A stretch of 64,000 nt of DNA from Elymus sibiricus (GCA_039707655.1 CM077665.1:293946205-294010204), one strand, 5' to 3'. Shown: positions 33,328 through 45,883, counted from the first letter of the stretch. Numbers and translations: made by a program. The notes: a model not told the origin generated them from the letters alone.

Positions 33328-34164
33328 TGTCGGTGTACTAAAGAACGGGGCCCTTAGTACCCTGACTAGTGCACCAGACGACCGCGGCCTCAGGACCGGC
33401 AAGATCCTGCTGGGCTGGATCTGGACGCCAAGCCTCTTCATACAAGGGTTCGAGCAAATTGGCAAGCCCTCCTTGCCGAAGGGCTCGACTGCTAATGCAC
33501 CCGCCAAGGCCTCCGCCTGCGAAGCCACGGCTCCACGTCGCCAGGCTGATTGTCTACATCGTCTAGGTGTCGAGCAGGCATGCGGTTAGGTGGAGCTGGT
33601 CGAGGCACGTGGCGACTCACCAGATTTACAGCAGCTTTAATGACACCCGTCCTACAGCATGGCGAAGGAATAAGAGGTAGCTGGGAGAACGGCACAGAAG
33701 GAGAGGCAATCCTTGCCGGGAGACATCGCCAGCGCACCACCTCACGGCGCATTTAATGCGTCTGTCCTAATCCACCAGAGTTAGGTATTTCCCACTATCG
33801 TTGTTGCCAGCGGTTTTAGCAGAGGGATATCATTGTTTATCCTATGTAAAGACCATTTTAGCCACTGTGGTAGCCCCTTCGATTATAAAAGGAGGTCGAT
33901 GGCTACCTTTAGAAAGATCGACACTCCGTTCATTTTATACTGGTAGCGATGCTTCCTGTGCATCCTTGTCGGGCTGCGATGCTCCTATACTATGAACCCA
34001 ATAATCCACAACCACACCGGACATAGGGAATAACACTCCGGTGGCCCGAACCTGTCTAAACCCTCATGCGTGCATGCTCCAGTGATGCTCTTCGCGCCAA
34101 AGGATCTCCCTTGTCGAACCACGAAAGTGGCCTTGCCGGCCCCATGGATCATCGTACCCCGACA
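33328..34164 (+). repeat. 5' LTR of element E (837 bp)
   Basis: It runs from TGTCGGTGTACTAAAG to GTACCCCGACA. TATAAAA is at 33884-33890. Its start resembles that of element F (TGTCGGTGCACTAGG), but most of the LTR differs, so the two are related but separate families. It is followed by TCTTTGGCGCGCCAGG (34165-34180), the PBS region. Confidence 0.8.
33884..33890 (+). promoter_or_regulatory. TATA box of element E LTR
   Basis: TATAAAA is followed by GGAGG and about 275 bp of R/U5. The same context (TATAAAAGGAGG) occurs in the LTRs of F. Confidence 0.65.
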
Positions 34165-34250
34165 TCTTTGGCGCGCCAGGTAGGGGGCGCTCCCTTACGT
34201 GAACCTTCACCGACTCCTGCGCATTGTTGTCAACAACTTCTTCAATGAAC
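34165..34250 (+). other. PBS region and leader of element E
   Basis: TTTGGCGCGCCAGGTAGGGG starts three bases from the LTR end. Element F has TTTGGTGCGCCAGGTAGGGG in the same place. The site is shared by many Tat-lineage elements; I do not assign the tRNA. Confidence 0.65.
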
Positions 34251-34997
34251 ATGCCTCCTAAGAAGACCATGGGCGCAGCGACGCCCTCTCCATCCCCGTC
34301 AAAGTTGCCCTCGCAAGTGGTAGCCAGCGACGCCGATGAAGGCGGTCCCCACATTCACCCACCAGTGAACGCAACCACAACACCGCGCGGAGCTCCGCGA
34401 GCCGTGATCCTGACCCCGCCCTCGTGGAGACGCAGAATGTGCCTGCAGCGACTGGGAAGACACCGCGGAAGCGGCGGCGGCGACAGGACCTCCGCCGTGA
34501 CCTTCACAAGACAACCGGGACGAACGCCCCCAGGGTGGCGACCCTGGGCAGCACGTGGACAAGACCCCTGCGCGCCCTTCTCAACACACGCAGGGCCGAG
34601 CTCGACAGCAACCTCCTGGAGGGAATGAGCAGCACGCGATAGCGCGGGCAAACGCTCCTCCTGGCACTGCCTGGAGTAACAGCACCACCCACACCTCGCA
34701 CCGCTCCATGCCCAAGACTCCGGAGGAAGCTCTGGCGCAGGCCCAGCTATTGTTGAACTTTCTGTCCGTGCCAGAGAAGATGGAAGACAGGATAGCGACT
34801 ATCCAGAGCCTGCTGAGTTTCACGAACCGTGACAGGCCGGAGGGAGCAGGCCCGTCGTGCGCCCGCCAAGCGGCTCCGGGGGCTCCCACCGCCGGACGCG
34901 ACGCTGGCGAGGCGCCTACGGTGCAGTCTCCCCCACAACTGCAGCAACATACCCGCCGGAACGACATACAAGACGAGGTGTCTTACGCATCGACGGA
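34251..34997 (+). pseudogene. gag of element E, N-terminal part, frameshifted
   Basis: The ATG at 34251 begins MPPKKTMGAATPS, parallel to MAPKKKHGAITHPS in element F. Similarity to F then continues in other frames, so at least two frameshifts lie between 34380 and 34560. The segment ending near 34815 (EEALAQAQLLLNFLSVPEKM) matches F's AEAMVRAQLLLNFPPAADKM. Insertion of element D after 34997 splits the gene, and the Gag core follows from 44061. Confidence 0.75.
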
Positions 34998-36623
34998 TGA
35001 TGTCTACTACGCAACCTTCTTCTTGTAGACTAGTGTTGGGCCTCCAAGCGCAGAGTTTTGTAGGACAGTAGCAAATTTCCCTCAAGTGGATGACCTAAGG
35101 TCTATCAATCCGTGGGAGGCATAGGATGAAGATGGTCTCTCTCAAACAACCCTACAACCAAATAACAAAGAGTCTCTTGTGTCCCCAACACACCCAATAC
35201 AATGGCAAATTGTATAGGTGCACTAGTTCGGCGAAGAGATGGTGATACAAGTGTAATATGGATGGTAGATATAGGTTTTTGTAATATGAAAATATAAAAA
35301 CAGCAAGGTAGCAAGTAACAAAGTGAGCACAAACGGTATTGCAATGCTTAGAAACAAGGCCTAGGGTTCATACTTCCACTAGTGCAAGTTCTCTCAACAA
35401 TACTAACATAGTTGAATCATATGTAAATCCCTCACGTGCGACAAAGAGTTCACTCCAAAGTCACAAATAGCGGAGAACAAACGAAGAAATTATTGTAGGG
35501 TACGAAACCACCTCAAAGTTATCTTTTCCGATCAATCTTATGAGCTATCCCTATAAGTGTCACAAACACCCCTAGAGTTCGTACTAAAATAACACCTTAA
35601 GATACACATCAACCAAAACCCTAATGTCACCTAGATACTCCAATGTCACCACGAGTACCCATGGGCTTGATTATACAATATGCATCACACAATTTCAGAT
35701 TCATCATGTTCAATCCAGCACAAAGAACTTCAAAGAGTGCCCCAAAGTTTCTACCGGAGAGTCAAGACGAAAACATGTGCCAACCCCTATGCGTAGATTC
35801 CCAAGGTCACGGAACCCGCAAGTTGATCACCGAAACATACATCAAGTGGATCAATAGAACATCCCATTGTCACCACGGATATCCCATCGCAAGACATACA
35901 TCAAGTGTTCTCAAATCCTTTAAAGACTCAATACGATAAGAAAACTTCAAAGGGAAAACTCAATTCATCACAAGAAGATAGAGAGGGGAATACTCCATAT
36001 GATTCATCTATATTAATAAAGCTCGCGATACATCAAGATCATGCCATCTCAAGAAAACGAGAGAGAGAGAGAGAGAGATCAAACACATAGCTACTGGTAC
36101 ATACCCTCAGCCCCGAGGGTGAACTACTCCTTCCTCATCATGGAGACCGCCGGGATGATAAAGATGGCCTCCGGTGATGGTTTCCCCCTCCGGCAGGGTG
36201 CCGGAATGGGCTCCCGATTGGTTTTTCGTGGCTCTGGAGGCTTGCGGCGGCGGAACACCCGATCTAGGTTTCTTTTCGGAGGTTTCTATATTTATAGGAG
36301 TATTTGGCGTTGGTCCCACGTCCAGAAGGTTCCCGAGGAAGTCACAAGCCAGGGGGGCGCGCCCCCCACCCTTGTGGCTTCCTCGGCCTTCCTCTCCGCT
36401 GACTTTTCGCTCCAGTATTTTTATATTTTCCAAAAATATTTTCCATAAATTTTCAGCTCATTCCGAGAACTTTTATTTCTGCACAAAAACAACACCATGG
36501 TAGTTCTGCTGAAAACAGCGTCAGTCTGGGTTAGTTCTAATAAAATCATACCAAAATCATATAGAATTATTGTAAACATGGCATGAATACTTCATAAATT
36601 ATAGATACGTTGGAGACGTATCA
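34998..36623 (-). repeat. 3' LTR of element D (1626 bp)
   Basis: It pairs along its length with 42420-44055. An AG dinucleotide run is at 36060-36078. The polypurine word CATCCCCAAGCTTA follows at 36625. Confidence 0.93.
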
Positions 36624-37618
36624 GCATCCCCAAGCTTAATTCCTGCTCGTCCTCGAGTAGGTAAATGATAAAAGAAATAATTTATGAAGTGTGAATGCTA
36701 GCAAATGCACAAGTTTGATCAATGATAATTCCAATCACTTTTTCTAGCATCAATATAAACCATAAACAGTAGCTCATCTCATAAAACTTCTCATGATCAA
36801 GTAACAAGCTATTCACATGTTAAAGTATAGACCAGAAAGTTTCTTGAAAACTAACAAACCATATTCCTAGTCATCGAACAATTGCAATTCATCTTATTTT
36901 CAGGAAGGTTCTATGTAAGAGCTTTGATTTAGCAAATTCCACATACTCAACTATCATATAGTCTTCCATGATTATTGACACTCAAAGCATATTTTTAGAA
37001 CAAATAGCATCCATCGAACACAGAGAAAGATAGGGGCTTAATGTTTCGCCTCCCAACTTAATTGTCCACAATAATAATTCATGATCAAATATATTTGTGT
37101 GGATATATATGTCTAGATCATTCCCCAACACATGACGCTTGCCAAGAGAAAAAGGCGAAATATAGGAAGTGGTGAAGATCACCATGACTCTTGCATAAAG
37201 GTAAGTACTAGAAAGTAAAAGATAGGCCCTTCGCAGAGGGAAGCATTGATTTGCAAAGGTGCCAGAGCTCGAGCTTTTAAAACATAGATGAAAAATAATT
37301 TTGAGCGGTATGCTTTCATTGTCAACATAACAACCGAGAGATCTCGGTATCTTCCATGCTAGATACATTATAGGCGGTTCCCAAACAGAATGCTAAAGTT
37401 TTTACTCCCCCTCCACCAATCAATCACACTCCACGGCGAGCCGAATCCACGGGTATCGTCCATACAAACAACAATCCTGGGGGAGTTTTGTTTCATTATA
37501 TTTTGATTTGATTTTTGAGCATGGAACTGGGCATCCCGAATACCAGCCACTTTCTCGTGAATGATATTGAATCAACACATATCGTGAGAATAACCCACCT
37601 AGCATGGAAGATACTGAC
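36624..37618 (-). other. 3' untranslated interior of element D
   Basis: Non-coding sequence with the polypurine tract at the LTR edge. Words shared with element S occur here (GGTAAATGATAAAA, CCAGAGCTC, GGCGGTTCCCAAACAGAA), showing common ancestry of the D, S and B interiors. It ends at the copia M insertion. Confidence 0.6.
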
Positions 37619-39518
37619 TGTTGGGGAACGTTGCATCGGAAACAAAAAATTTCCTACACACACGCAAGATCTATCCATGGAGATGAGCATCTACGAGAGG
37701 GAGAGTGGATCTACATACCCTTGTAGATCGCTAAGCGGGAAGCGTTAAGAAACACGGTTGATGTAGTCGAACGTCTTCGCGATCCAAATCGCCGAGCGTC
37801 CCGCGATCCCATCACGATCCGTCTCGCGATCCAATCACGATCCGTCCCGCGATCCCATCACGATCCGTCCCGCGATCAAATCACGAACCGTCTCGCGATC
37901 CTGATCACGGTCTTTCCGATCTAGCACCGAACGGACGGCACCTCCGCGTTCAGCACACGTACAGCTCGATGACGATCTCCGCCTTCTTGATCCAGCAAGA
38001 GGGAGCGGAGAGGTAGATGAGTTCTCCGGAGAGGCAGCACGACGGCGCGGCGGCGATGGTGGTGGAACTATTCCGGCAGGGCTTCGCCTAAGCACCGCCG
38101 AAATTAGACTAGAGGAGAAAACGATCTAGAGGAAATAGAGGGAGCACGTGGCAATTAGGGTTATTTTTCTCCTCTAAATCCTCTAGTATATATAGGAGGG
38201 AGGGAGGGGAGGAGGAAGCCTCAAACCCTCAAGGGCTGGCCGAAATTGGAGGTGGAGGAGTCCTACTCCAATCCTATTAGGAGTAGGATTCCTCCTCTCC
38301 ACTTGGAAACCCTTTCCACCTTTTCCCTTTTGGGTTTTTTCCACCTTCAGCCACATGGGCCTTAGTGGGGGGCTTGGCCAGCCCACTAAGGGCTGGATTG
38401 ACTCCTCCCACAGCCCATGAGGCCCCTTGGGTCGAAATACCCCTCCCGATGGTCCCCGGTACCCCTCCCGGCACTCCCGGTACACTACCGAAATACCCGA
38501 AACTTTTCCGGTGACCAAAACAGGACTTCCTATATATCAATCTTTACCTCCGGACCATTCCGGAGCTCCTCGTGACATCCAGGATCTTATCCGGGACTCC
38601 TAACAACCTTTGGTCACCACCATACATAACTCTATACTACCGAAACGTCACCAAACGTTAAGTGAGCAGACCCTGCGGGTTCGAGAACTATGTAGACATG
38701 ACCGAGACACCTCTACGGTCAATAATCAATAGCGGGACCTGGATGTCCATATTGGTTCCTACATATTCTATGAAGATCTTTATCGGTTGAACCTCTATGT
38801 CAAGGATTCAGTTAATCCCGTATGTTGTTCCCTTTGTTCTTCGGTATGTTACTTGCCTGAGATTCGATCGTCGTTATCTCTATACCTAGTTCAATCTCGT
38901 TACCGGCAAGTCTCTTTACTCTTTCCGTAATACAAGATCCCGTGGCTAACACTTTAGTCACATTGCTTGCAAGGCTTGTTGTGATGTTGTATTACCGAGT
39001 GGGCCCTGAGATACCTCTCCGTCATACGGAGTAACAAATCCTAGTCTTGATACATGCCAACTCAACAGACCCCCTCGGAGATACCTGTAGAGCATCTTTA
39101 TAGTCACCCAGTTACGTTGCGACGTTTGATACACACAAGGTATTCCTCCGGTGTCAGTGAGTTGCATGATCTCATGGTCATAGGAACAGATACTTGACAT
39201 GCAGAAAACAATAGCAATAAACTGACACGATCATATGCTATGTTCATAGTTTGGGTCTTGTCCATCACATCATTCTCCTAATGATGTGATCCCGTTATCA
39301 AATGACATCTCATGTCTATGGCTAGGAAACCTTGACCATCTTTAATCAACGAGCTAGTCCACTAGAGGCATACTAGGGACACAGTGTTGTCTATGTATCC
39401 ACACATGTATCAGTGTTTCCAATTAATACAATTATAGAATAGATAATAAAAGATTATCATGAACAAGGAAATATAATAATAACCAATTTATTATTGCCTC
39501 TAGGGCATATTTCCAACA
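37619..39518 (-). repeat. 3' LTR of copia M (BARE/Angela-like)
   Basis: Both termini are perfect TGTTGG..CCAACA inverted repeats. Inside are a 23-bp tandem repeat (37802-37893), a TATATATA stretch at 38187-38194 and the conserved BARE-type region near the start (CATGTGTGGATACATAGACA on the coding strand). Confidence 0.88.
37802..37893. repeat. 23-bp tandem repeat in the M LTR
   Basis: Four copies of CGCGATCCCATCACGATCCG plus GTCT-like ends, with a degraded fifth copy to about 37915. They lie on the U5 side of the LTR. Confidence 0.85.
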
Positions 39519-41575
39519 GTCTCCCACTTGCACTAGAGTCAATAATCTAGTTCACATCACCATGTGATTTACATTGTTATGAATCTAACACCCAATGAGT
39601 TCTGGGGTTCAATCATGCTTTGCATGTGAGAGAGGTTTTTAGTCAACGGTCTGCAACATTCAGATCCGTGTGTTCTTTGCAAATCTATATGTCATACTGC
39701 AGATGCTACCACGCTCCACTTGGAGCTATTCCAAATGGTTGCTCCACTATACGTATCCGGACTGCTACTCAGAGTCGTCCGGATAGGTGTCAAAGCTTCC
39801 ATCAACGTAACCCTTTATGACGAACTCTTTATCACCTCCATAATCGAGAAATATTTCCTTAGTCCTCTAGTTACTAAGGATAATCTTGACCGTTGTCTAG
39901 TGATCCACTCCAGGACCACTCTTGTACCCCTTGACAGACTCATGGCAAGGCACACACAGGTGCGGTACACAGCATGGCATACTATACAGAGCCTATGGAT
40001 AAGGTATAGGGGACGACCTTCGTCCTTTCTCTTTCTTCTGCCGTGGTCGAGCTTTGAGTCTCACTCAACTCCACACCTTACAAATCAGGCAAGAACTCTT
40101 TCTTTGACTGATTCATTTTGAACTCTTTCAAAATCTTGTCAAGGTATGTACTCATTGAAAGTTCTATCAGACGTCTTGATATATCTCTATAGATCAAGAT
40201 GCCCAATATTTAAGTAGCTTCATTCCAGGTTTTCCTTTGAAAAACTCCTTTTCAAACAACCCTTTATGCTTTCCAGAAATTCTATAGCATTTCCGATCAA
40301 CAATATGTCATCCACATATATTTATCAGAAATTCTATAGTGCTCCCACTCACTTTATTGTAAATACAAGTTTCTCATAAACTTTGTACAAACCCAAAAAC
40401 TTTGATTACCTCATCAAAGCATATATTCCAATTCCGAGATGCTTGCTCCAGTCCATAGAAGGATTGCTGGAGCTTGCATACATTTTAGCATCCTTAGGAC
40501 TGACAAAACCTTCTGGTTGTATCACATACAACCTTTCCTCAAGGAAACCGTTAAGGAAACGATGTTTTGACATCCATCTGCCAGATTTCATAATCGAAAA
40601 ATGCAGCAACTGCTAACATAATTTCAACAGACTTTAGCATCGCTACGGGTGAGAAAGTCTCATCGTAGTCAACTCCTTGAACTTGTGAAAAACCCTTTGC
40701 CACAAGTCGAGCTTTATAGATGGTGACATTACCGTCTGTGTCCGTATTCCTTTTAAAGATCCATTTGTTCTAAATGGCCTATCGCCCTTCAGGTAATACT
40801 TCCAAAGCCCATACTTTGTTTTCTTACATGGATCCCATCTCGGATTTCATGGCCTCTAACCATTTCTCGGAATCTGGGCCCATCATCGCTTCTCCATAGC
40901 TCGTAGGTTCATTGTTGTTCAACAACATGACCTCAAAGACAGGGTTGCCGTACCACTCAGGAGTAGTACGCGTCCTTGTCGACCTACGAGGTTTGATAGT
41001 AACTTGATCTGAAGCTTCATGATCATCTTCATTAACTTCCTCTTCAACTAACGTAGGCTCCACAGAAACAACTTTCTGTGCTGCGCTACTCTCTGTTTGA
41101 AACAAAGGTTCAACAACCTTATCAGGTTCTATCTTCCTCCCACTCAATTCTATCGAGAGAAACTCTTTCTCGAGAAAGGACCCGTTTTAGCAACAAACAC
41201 TTTGTGCTTGGATCTAAGATAGAAGGTTTACCCAACTGTTACGTTAGGGTATTCTATAAAGATGCATTTGTCTGCTTTGGGTTCGAGCTCATTAGGTAAA
41301 AACCCTTTTTCACATAAGCGTCGCAGCCCCAAACATTAAGAAATGACAGCTTAGGTTTCCGCCAAACCAAAATCCATATGGTGTCATCTCAACGGACTTA
41401 GATGGTGCCCCTTTTAAAGTGAATGTAGTTGTCTCTAATGCATATCCCCAAAACAATAGTGGCAAATCGATAAGAGACATCATAGTTCGCACCATATCCA
41501 ATAGAGCACGACTACGACGTTCGGACACACCATCACACTATGGTGTTCCAGGCGGCATGAGTTGTGAAATAACTT
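39519..41575 (-). pseudogene. pol remnant of copia M (integrase, RT, RNase H)
   Basis: In coding order, the integrase piece has GVSERRSRALLDMVRTMMS (about 41530-41475). The integrase-RT linker is KPRRSTRTRTTPEWYG (about 40995-40945), and the start of RT is near SYGEAMMGPDSEKW (about 40900). Decayed RT (GLEERLYVIQPEGFV-like near 40525) and RNase H sequence run down to the polypurine tract at 39519. Frameshifts and stops are frequent. Integrase before RT is the copia order. Confidence 0.75.
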
Positions 41576-41579
41576 CCAC

Positions 41580-42361
41580 ATTGTCTTAATAATTTTTAGT
41601 ATTTTGTGAGTAAACAATTTATGGGAGCAAGAATCAACTAGCATAGGAAGGCAAATCAAGCATAACTTCAAAACTTTCAACACATAGAGAGGAAACTTGA
41701 TATTATTGCAATTCCTACAAGCATATACTCCTCCCTCATAATATTTTTTAGTAGGGTCATGAAGGAATTTCACAACATAACTATCACATAAAGCATTATC
41801 TTCATGATCCACAAGCATAGAAAATTTGTCACTCTCCACATAAGCAATTTTCTTCTCATTCATAATAGTGGGAGCAAACTCAACAAAATAACTATCATGA
41901 GATACTTGATTGACATAACCACTTTGAATATTAAAATCATGATGACAAGTTTCATGGTTACTATCACTCTTTATAGCATACATGTCATCATCATAATCAT
42001 CATAGATAGTAGGCATGTCATTATCATAACAAATTTGCTCATCAAAACTTGGGGGACTAAAAATATCATCTTCATCAAACATAGCATCCCCAAGCTTGTG
42101 GCTTTGCATATCATTAGCATCATGGATATTCAGAGAATTCATACTAGCAATATTGCAATCATGCTCATCATTCAAGGAATTCTCATTAAGTATTTTCATA
42201 AATTCTTCCTCTACCAATTGAGCACAATTTTCCAAACCATCATTTTCACGAAAGACATTAAAAAGACGAACCAGTTGATGCAACCTAAACTCCGTTTTTT
42301 GTAGTTTTCTTTTAGAAAACCAAACTAGTGACAAACAAGAAACTAAAAGATTTAATTGCAA
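41580..42361 (-). CDS. Open frame of unknown function in element D (gag position)
   Basis: There is no clear ATG at its upstream end. The frame is open from the PBS-proximal side for about 260 codons and then fuses by chance with copia M sequence. It is rich in Asp, Asn, His and Tyr. Notable words are YDDYDDDMYAIK, HDSYFVEFAPT, FSMLVDHEDNALCDSYVV and YACRNCNNIKFPLYVLK. I remember similar sequences as common in wheat repeats but know no function. It has no Gag core, zinc knuckle or enzyme motif. Its place, just after the PBS, is that of gag. Confidence 0.5.
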
Positions 42362-42391
42362 GATCTAAATATATACCTTCAAGCACTCACC

Positions 42392-42409
42392 TCCCCGGCA
42401 ACGGCACTA
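42392..42409 (-). other. Degenerate PBS of element D
   Basis: TAGTGCCGTTGCCGGGGA on the minus strand differs at two positions from the TGGCGCCGTTGCCGGGGA of element B. It lies ten bases from the 5' LTR. Confidence 0.75.
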
Positions 42410-42419
42410 GAAAAGAGCT

Positions 42420-44055
42420 TGATGTCTACTACGCAACCTTCTTCTTGTAGACTAGTGTTGGGCCTCCAAGCACAGAGTTTTGTAGGACAGTAGCAAATTT
42501 CCCTCAAGTGGATGACCTAAGGTTTATCTATCAATGGGAGGCGTAGGATGAAGATGGTCTCTCTCAAACAACCCTGCAACCAAATAACAAAGAGTCTCTT
42601 GTGTCCCCAACACACCCAATACAATGGCAAATTGTATAGGTGCACTAGTTCGGCGAAGAGATGGTGATACAAGTGTAATATGGATGGTAGTTATAGGTTT
42701 TTGTAATCTGAAAATATAAAAACAGCAAGGTAGCAAGTAACAAAAGTGAGCACAAACGGTATTGCAATGCTTAGAAACAAGGCCTAGGGTTCATACTTTC
42801 ACTAGTGCAAGTTCTCTCAACAATACTAACATAGTTGAATCATATGTAAATCCCTCACGTGCGACAAAGAGTTCACTCCAAAGTCACAAATAGCAGAGAA
42901 CAATCGAAGAAATTATTGTAGGGTACGAAACCACCTCAAAGTTATCTTTTCCGATCAATTTTATGAGCTATCCCTATAAGTGTCACAAACAGCCCTAGAG
43001 TTCATACTAAAATAACACCTTAAGATACACATCAACCAAAACCCTAATGTCACCTAGATACTCCAATGTCACCACGAGTACCCATGGGCTTGATTATACG
43101 ATATGCATCACACAATTTCAGATTCATCATGTTCAATCCAACACAAAGAACTTCAAAGAGTGCCCCAAAGTTTCTACCGGATAGTCAAGACGAAAACATG
43201 TGCCAACCCCTATGCATAGATTCCCAAGGTCACGGAACCCGCAAGTTCATCACCAAAACATACATCAAGTGGATCAATAGAACATCCCATTGTCACCACG
43301 GATATCCCATCGCAAGACATACATCAAGTGTTCTCAAATCCTTTAAAGACTCAATCCGATAAGAAAACTTCAAAGGGAAAACTCAATTCATCACAAGAAG
43401 ATAGAGAGGGGAAAACGCCATATGATTCATCTATATTAATAAAGCTCGCGATACATCAAGATCATGCCATCTCAAGAACATGAGAGAGAGAGAGATCAAA
43501 CACATAGCTACTGGTACATACCCTCAGCCCCGAGGGTGACCTACTCCCTCCTCGTCATGGAGACCACCGGGATGATGAAGATGGCTTCCGGTGATGGTTT
43601 CCCCCTCCGGCAGGGTGCCGGAACGGGCTCCCGATTGGTTTTTTGTGGCTCTGGAGGCTTGTGGCAGCGGAACTCCCGATCTAGGTTTCTTTTCGGACGT
43701 TTCTGTATTTATAGGAGTATTTGGCGTTGGTCCACGTCCAGAAGGTTCCCGAGGAAGTCACAAGCCAGGGGGGCGTGCCCTAGGGGGGGCGCGCCCCCCA
43801 CCCTTGTGGCTTCCTCGGCCTTCCTCTCCGGTGACTTTTTGCTCCAGTATTTTTATATTTTCCAAAAATATTCTCCGTAAATTTTCAGCTCATTCCGAGA
43901 ACTTTTATTTCTGCACAAAAACAACACCACGGTAGTTCTGCTGAAAACAGCGTCAATCCGGGTTAGTTCTAATAAAATCATACCAAAATCATATAGAATT
44001 ATTGTAAACATGGCATGAATACTTCATAAATTATAGATACGTTGGAGATGTATCA
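42420..44055 (-). repeat. 5' LTR of element D (1636 bp)
   Basis: It matches 34998-36623. The minus-strand TATA box is TATAAATA at 43706-43713. It ends GATACGTTGGAGATGTATCA followed by the TSD ACGGA. Confidence 0.93.
43706..43713 (-). promoter_or_regulatory. TATA box of element D 5' LTR
   Basis: TATAAATA on the minus strand, about 340 bp from the outer LTR edge. The 3' LTR has the same word near 36287-36294. Confidence 0.55.
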
Positions 44056-44060
44056 ACGGA

Positions 44061-44892
44061 CCCGCGGATGAATAAAGATCAACACCAAGTCTTGAAGGAC
44101 ATACGCAAGGAGGATGCTCGCACCACCATCGAGAGGCGCCGGCATGCACGCCTCCAATCCGATGGCCGCACGACCCAGCAATTGACGGGCCCACGCCGGG
44201 GCCGCCTGACAGCCTGCCCTACGAGATAGGCTGCCCGGCATTCACCCACGAGACGGCAAATCTGCTGGCCCTCCAACAGACCCTTCAAGCCTGAGCTGCC
44301 CGACAAGTATGACGGCAAGATCAGCCCTTCTGAGTTCCTCGGCATCTACACGATCGCCGTGCAAGCTGCCAGGGGACTTGACGAAAAAGTATTCGCCAAC
44401 TACTTCTCGTTGGCGCTCAAGCCCAATGTGACGAGTTGGTTGATGAACTTGCCGGAAGGATCCATCTCCTCTTGGGCGGATCTGTGCAACCAGTACGTTG
44501 GTGCATACCATGGAGGCCACAAGCTTCCAGGGCAGCCCAGTGACTTGCATGTGCTTCCCCAGAGGGAGGGCGAGTCACTTCGCAAATACTTGCAGAGGTT
44601 CAGCCACGTACAACACAACATCCCCGACATCCACCCTGCCGCTATGATTGCCACGTTCCACACGAACGTGCGCAACCGGTGGATGCGCAAGGAGATGAGC
44701 ATCAATAAGGTGCGGGATGTCGCCGAGCTATATGTTTTGGCTGACAAATTTGCATGGGCTAAAGAGGGAAGGAGGCTTCCCGAAGAGGACGCTGGTGCAG
44801 AGGTCGAGTCAGACGACGACGAAGACGCGCTAGCCTCTAAGAAAAAAGACCGGCAGGCCGTACTGCAAGATCCACCTCACCAAGAGCCATGA
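44061..44892 (+). pseudogene. gag of element E, core region
   Basis: This continues gag after element D. The Retrotrans_gag core reads DKYDGKISPSEFLGIYT (from about 44303), VFANYFSLALKPNVTSWLM, then GESLRKYLQRFSHVQ and NVRNRWMRKEM. A highly acidic stretch follows (EVESDDDEDALASKKKDRQ). The open part runs to a stop at 44890-44892, where a frameshift passes into the next region. This type of core is characteristic of Tat-lineage elements. Gag would build the particle. Confidence 0.8.
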
Positions 44893-45883
44893 CATCACCG
44901 AATGTCGCCAAGTAGAACAGCATGCTGAGAAGCAAAAGCAAGAGTACGAAAGGCGCAACAAGGAGAAGGGCCAAGATGATACAGGTGGTGCCGGTAAGAA
45001 AAGCGGCTGTGGCCATGGTGGCCGCCGCGGCAAGGCCAAGCAGCGCAAGGAGAAACCTGCTAGAGGCCGAGACAAGTAGTCTGACGATGAAGACGATGAT
45101 GACGACGGAGATGAAGAAGAATCTGAATGCCAGGAATTCCAGAAGGTTGTTCATGCCATGTGTGTTGACGAAGGTGCATCTTTGCACTCCTCTCACCGGC
45201 AACTCAAGCAGTGGGCGAGTGAGGTCAACTCGGCAGAGCCCGCGGGAGAGGCAAGAAACCCCCTTCAGTGGTCCAACACTCCCATCATCTTTGACGCTGA
45301 GGACCACCCTGACCGCATCACTGTCGTCAGGTGTGTGCCATTGTTAGTCTTGCCAACGATATGCAACCTCAAGGTCAAAAAGATGTTAGTCAATAGTGGA
45401 GCCAGTCTGAACCTGATATCACCAGACGTAATCAAGCGTCTGCAGATTCTCGACTCAGACCTCAAGCCGACAGGATCCTTCCAAGTGGTCAACCCGGGAA
45501 GAGGATCAAGCGTTTGCAGACACCCTCAATCCAGGGCCAATGAGCATCATCACCGTCCGCGCTGACAACAAGGACGCAGTCCTCTGCGTCGACAAGCTCT
45601 TCCGGAAGGCAGTGGCAGCGTCTGCCGATGAGGCACTCGCTCCTGCCGGCAAAGCTCCCGGGGGGAACAAGAACAAGAACTCTGGCGAATCTCGTAAGGA
45701 CTCCGGGAAGCGCACCAAAGAGTGCAGTGTGTTCGTCGAGGACTTACAAGAGACCTCTGCCACCCGGAGCAAGAAAGACAAATTGACCATTCCCAAGACG
45801 AAACAAGTGGTTGCGCGGGAGAACAGCGAGGGCGGCACTTTCACTATAAGTGCCACCCTCGACAACAAATAGGAAAGCGCACT
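44893..45883 (+). pseudogene. Protease region of element E pol, degenerate
   Basis: Several frames together cover a basic linker (RRGKAKQRKEKPARG), an acidic run broken by a TAG near 45077 and an aspartic-protease-like segment. Its motif reads MLVNSGASLNLIS (about 45384-45420); the expected catalytic Asp is Asn. A Lys/Ser-rich linker follows to 45872. The frame meets the insertion site of element F at 45883 and resumes at 62256 with RT-leading sequence. The protease would be inactive as read. Confidence 0.7.

Larger units (their letters stand above)
37619..41575 (-). mobile_element. BARE/Angela-like copia M, 5' half deleted
   Basis: The minus-strand 3' LTR is 37619-39518 (1900 bp, TGTTGGAAATATGCCCTAGA to AACGTTCCCCAACA). 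It is preceded by the polypurine tract GTGGGAGAC and by degraded RNase H, RT and integrase sequence up to about 41575. Gag, protease and the 5' LTR are missing, and element D sequence resumes directly. A deletion probably removed the 5' half with some flanking D sequence, so there is no TSD pair. Confidence 0.8.
34998..44055 (-). mobile_element. Non-autonomous Ty3/gypsy element D, with truncated copia M inside
   Basis: The TSD ACGGA is at 34993-34997 and 44056-44060. The element has 3' LTR 34998-36623, interior 36624-42419 and 5' LTR 42420-44055. The ends are TGATGTCTACTACGC and GATACGTTGGAG..TATCA, and the PBS is degenerate (42392-42409). The only own ORF is an open frame at 41580-42361. Sampled LTR divergence is about seven sites in 175. 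It is related to the Sabrina/WHAM/Fatima group by terminus, polypurine word and PBS. Confidence 0.92.

Noticed and set aside
34224..35028. Several overlapping ORFs on both strands taken as separate genes
   Set aside because: They are pieces and shadows of a frameshifted Gag N-terminus of element E, as comparison with element F shows.
36060..36078. AG dinucleotide run as a functional site
   Set aside because: Short simple repeat inside the D LTR; the other LTR copy has a shorter run, consistent with slippage.
41804..42304. 166-codon plus-strand ORF, Ile/Met/Thr-rich
   Set aside because: Mirror frame of the minus-strand D ORF; composition is an artefact of the opposite strand.
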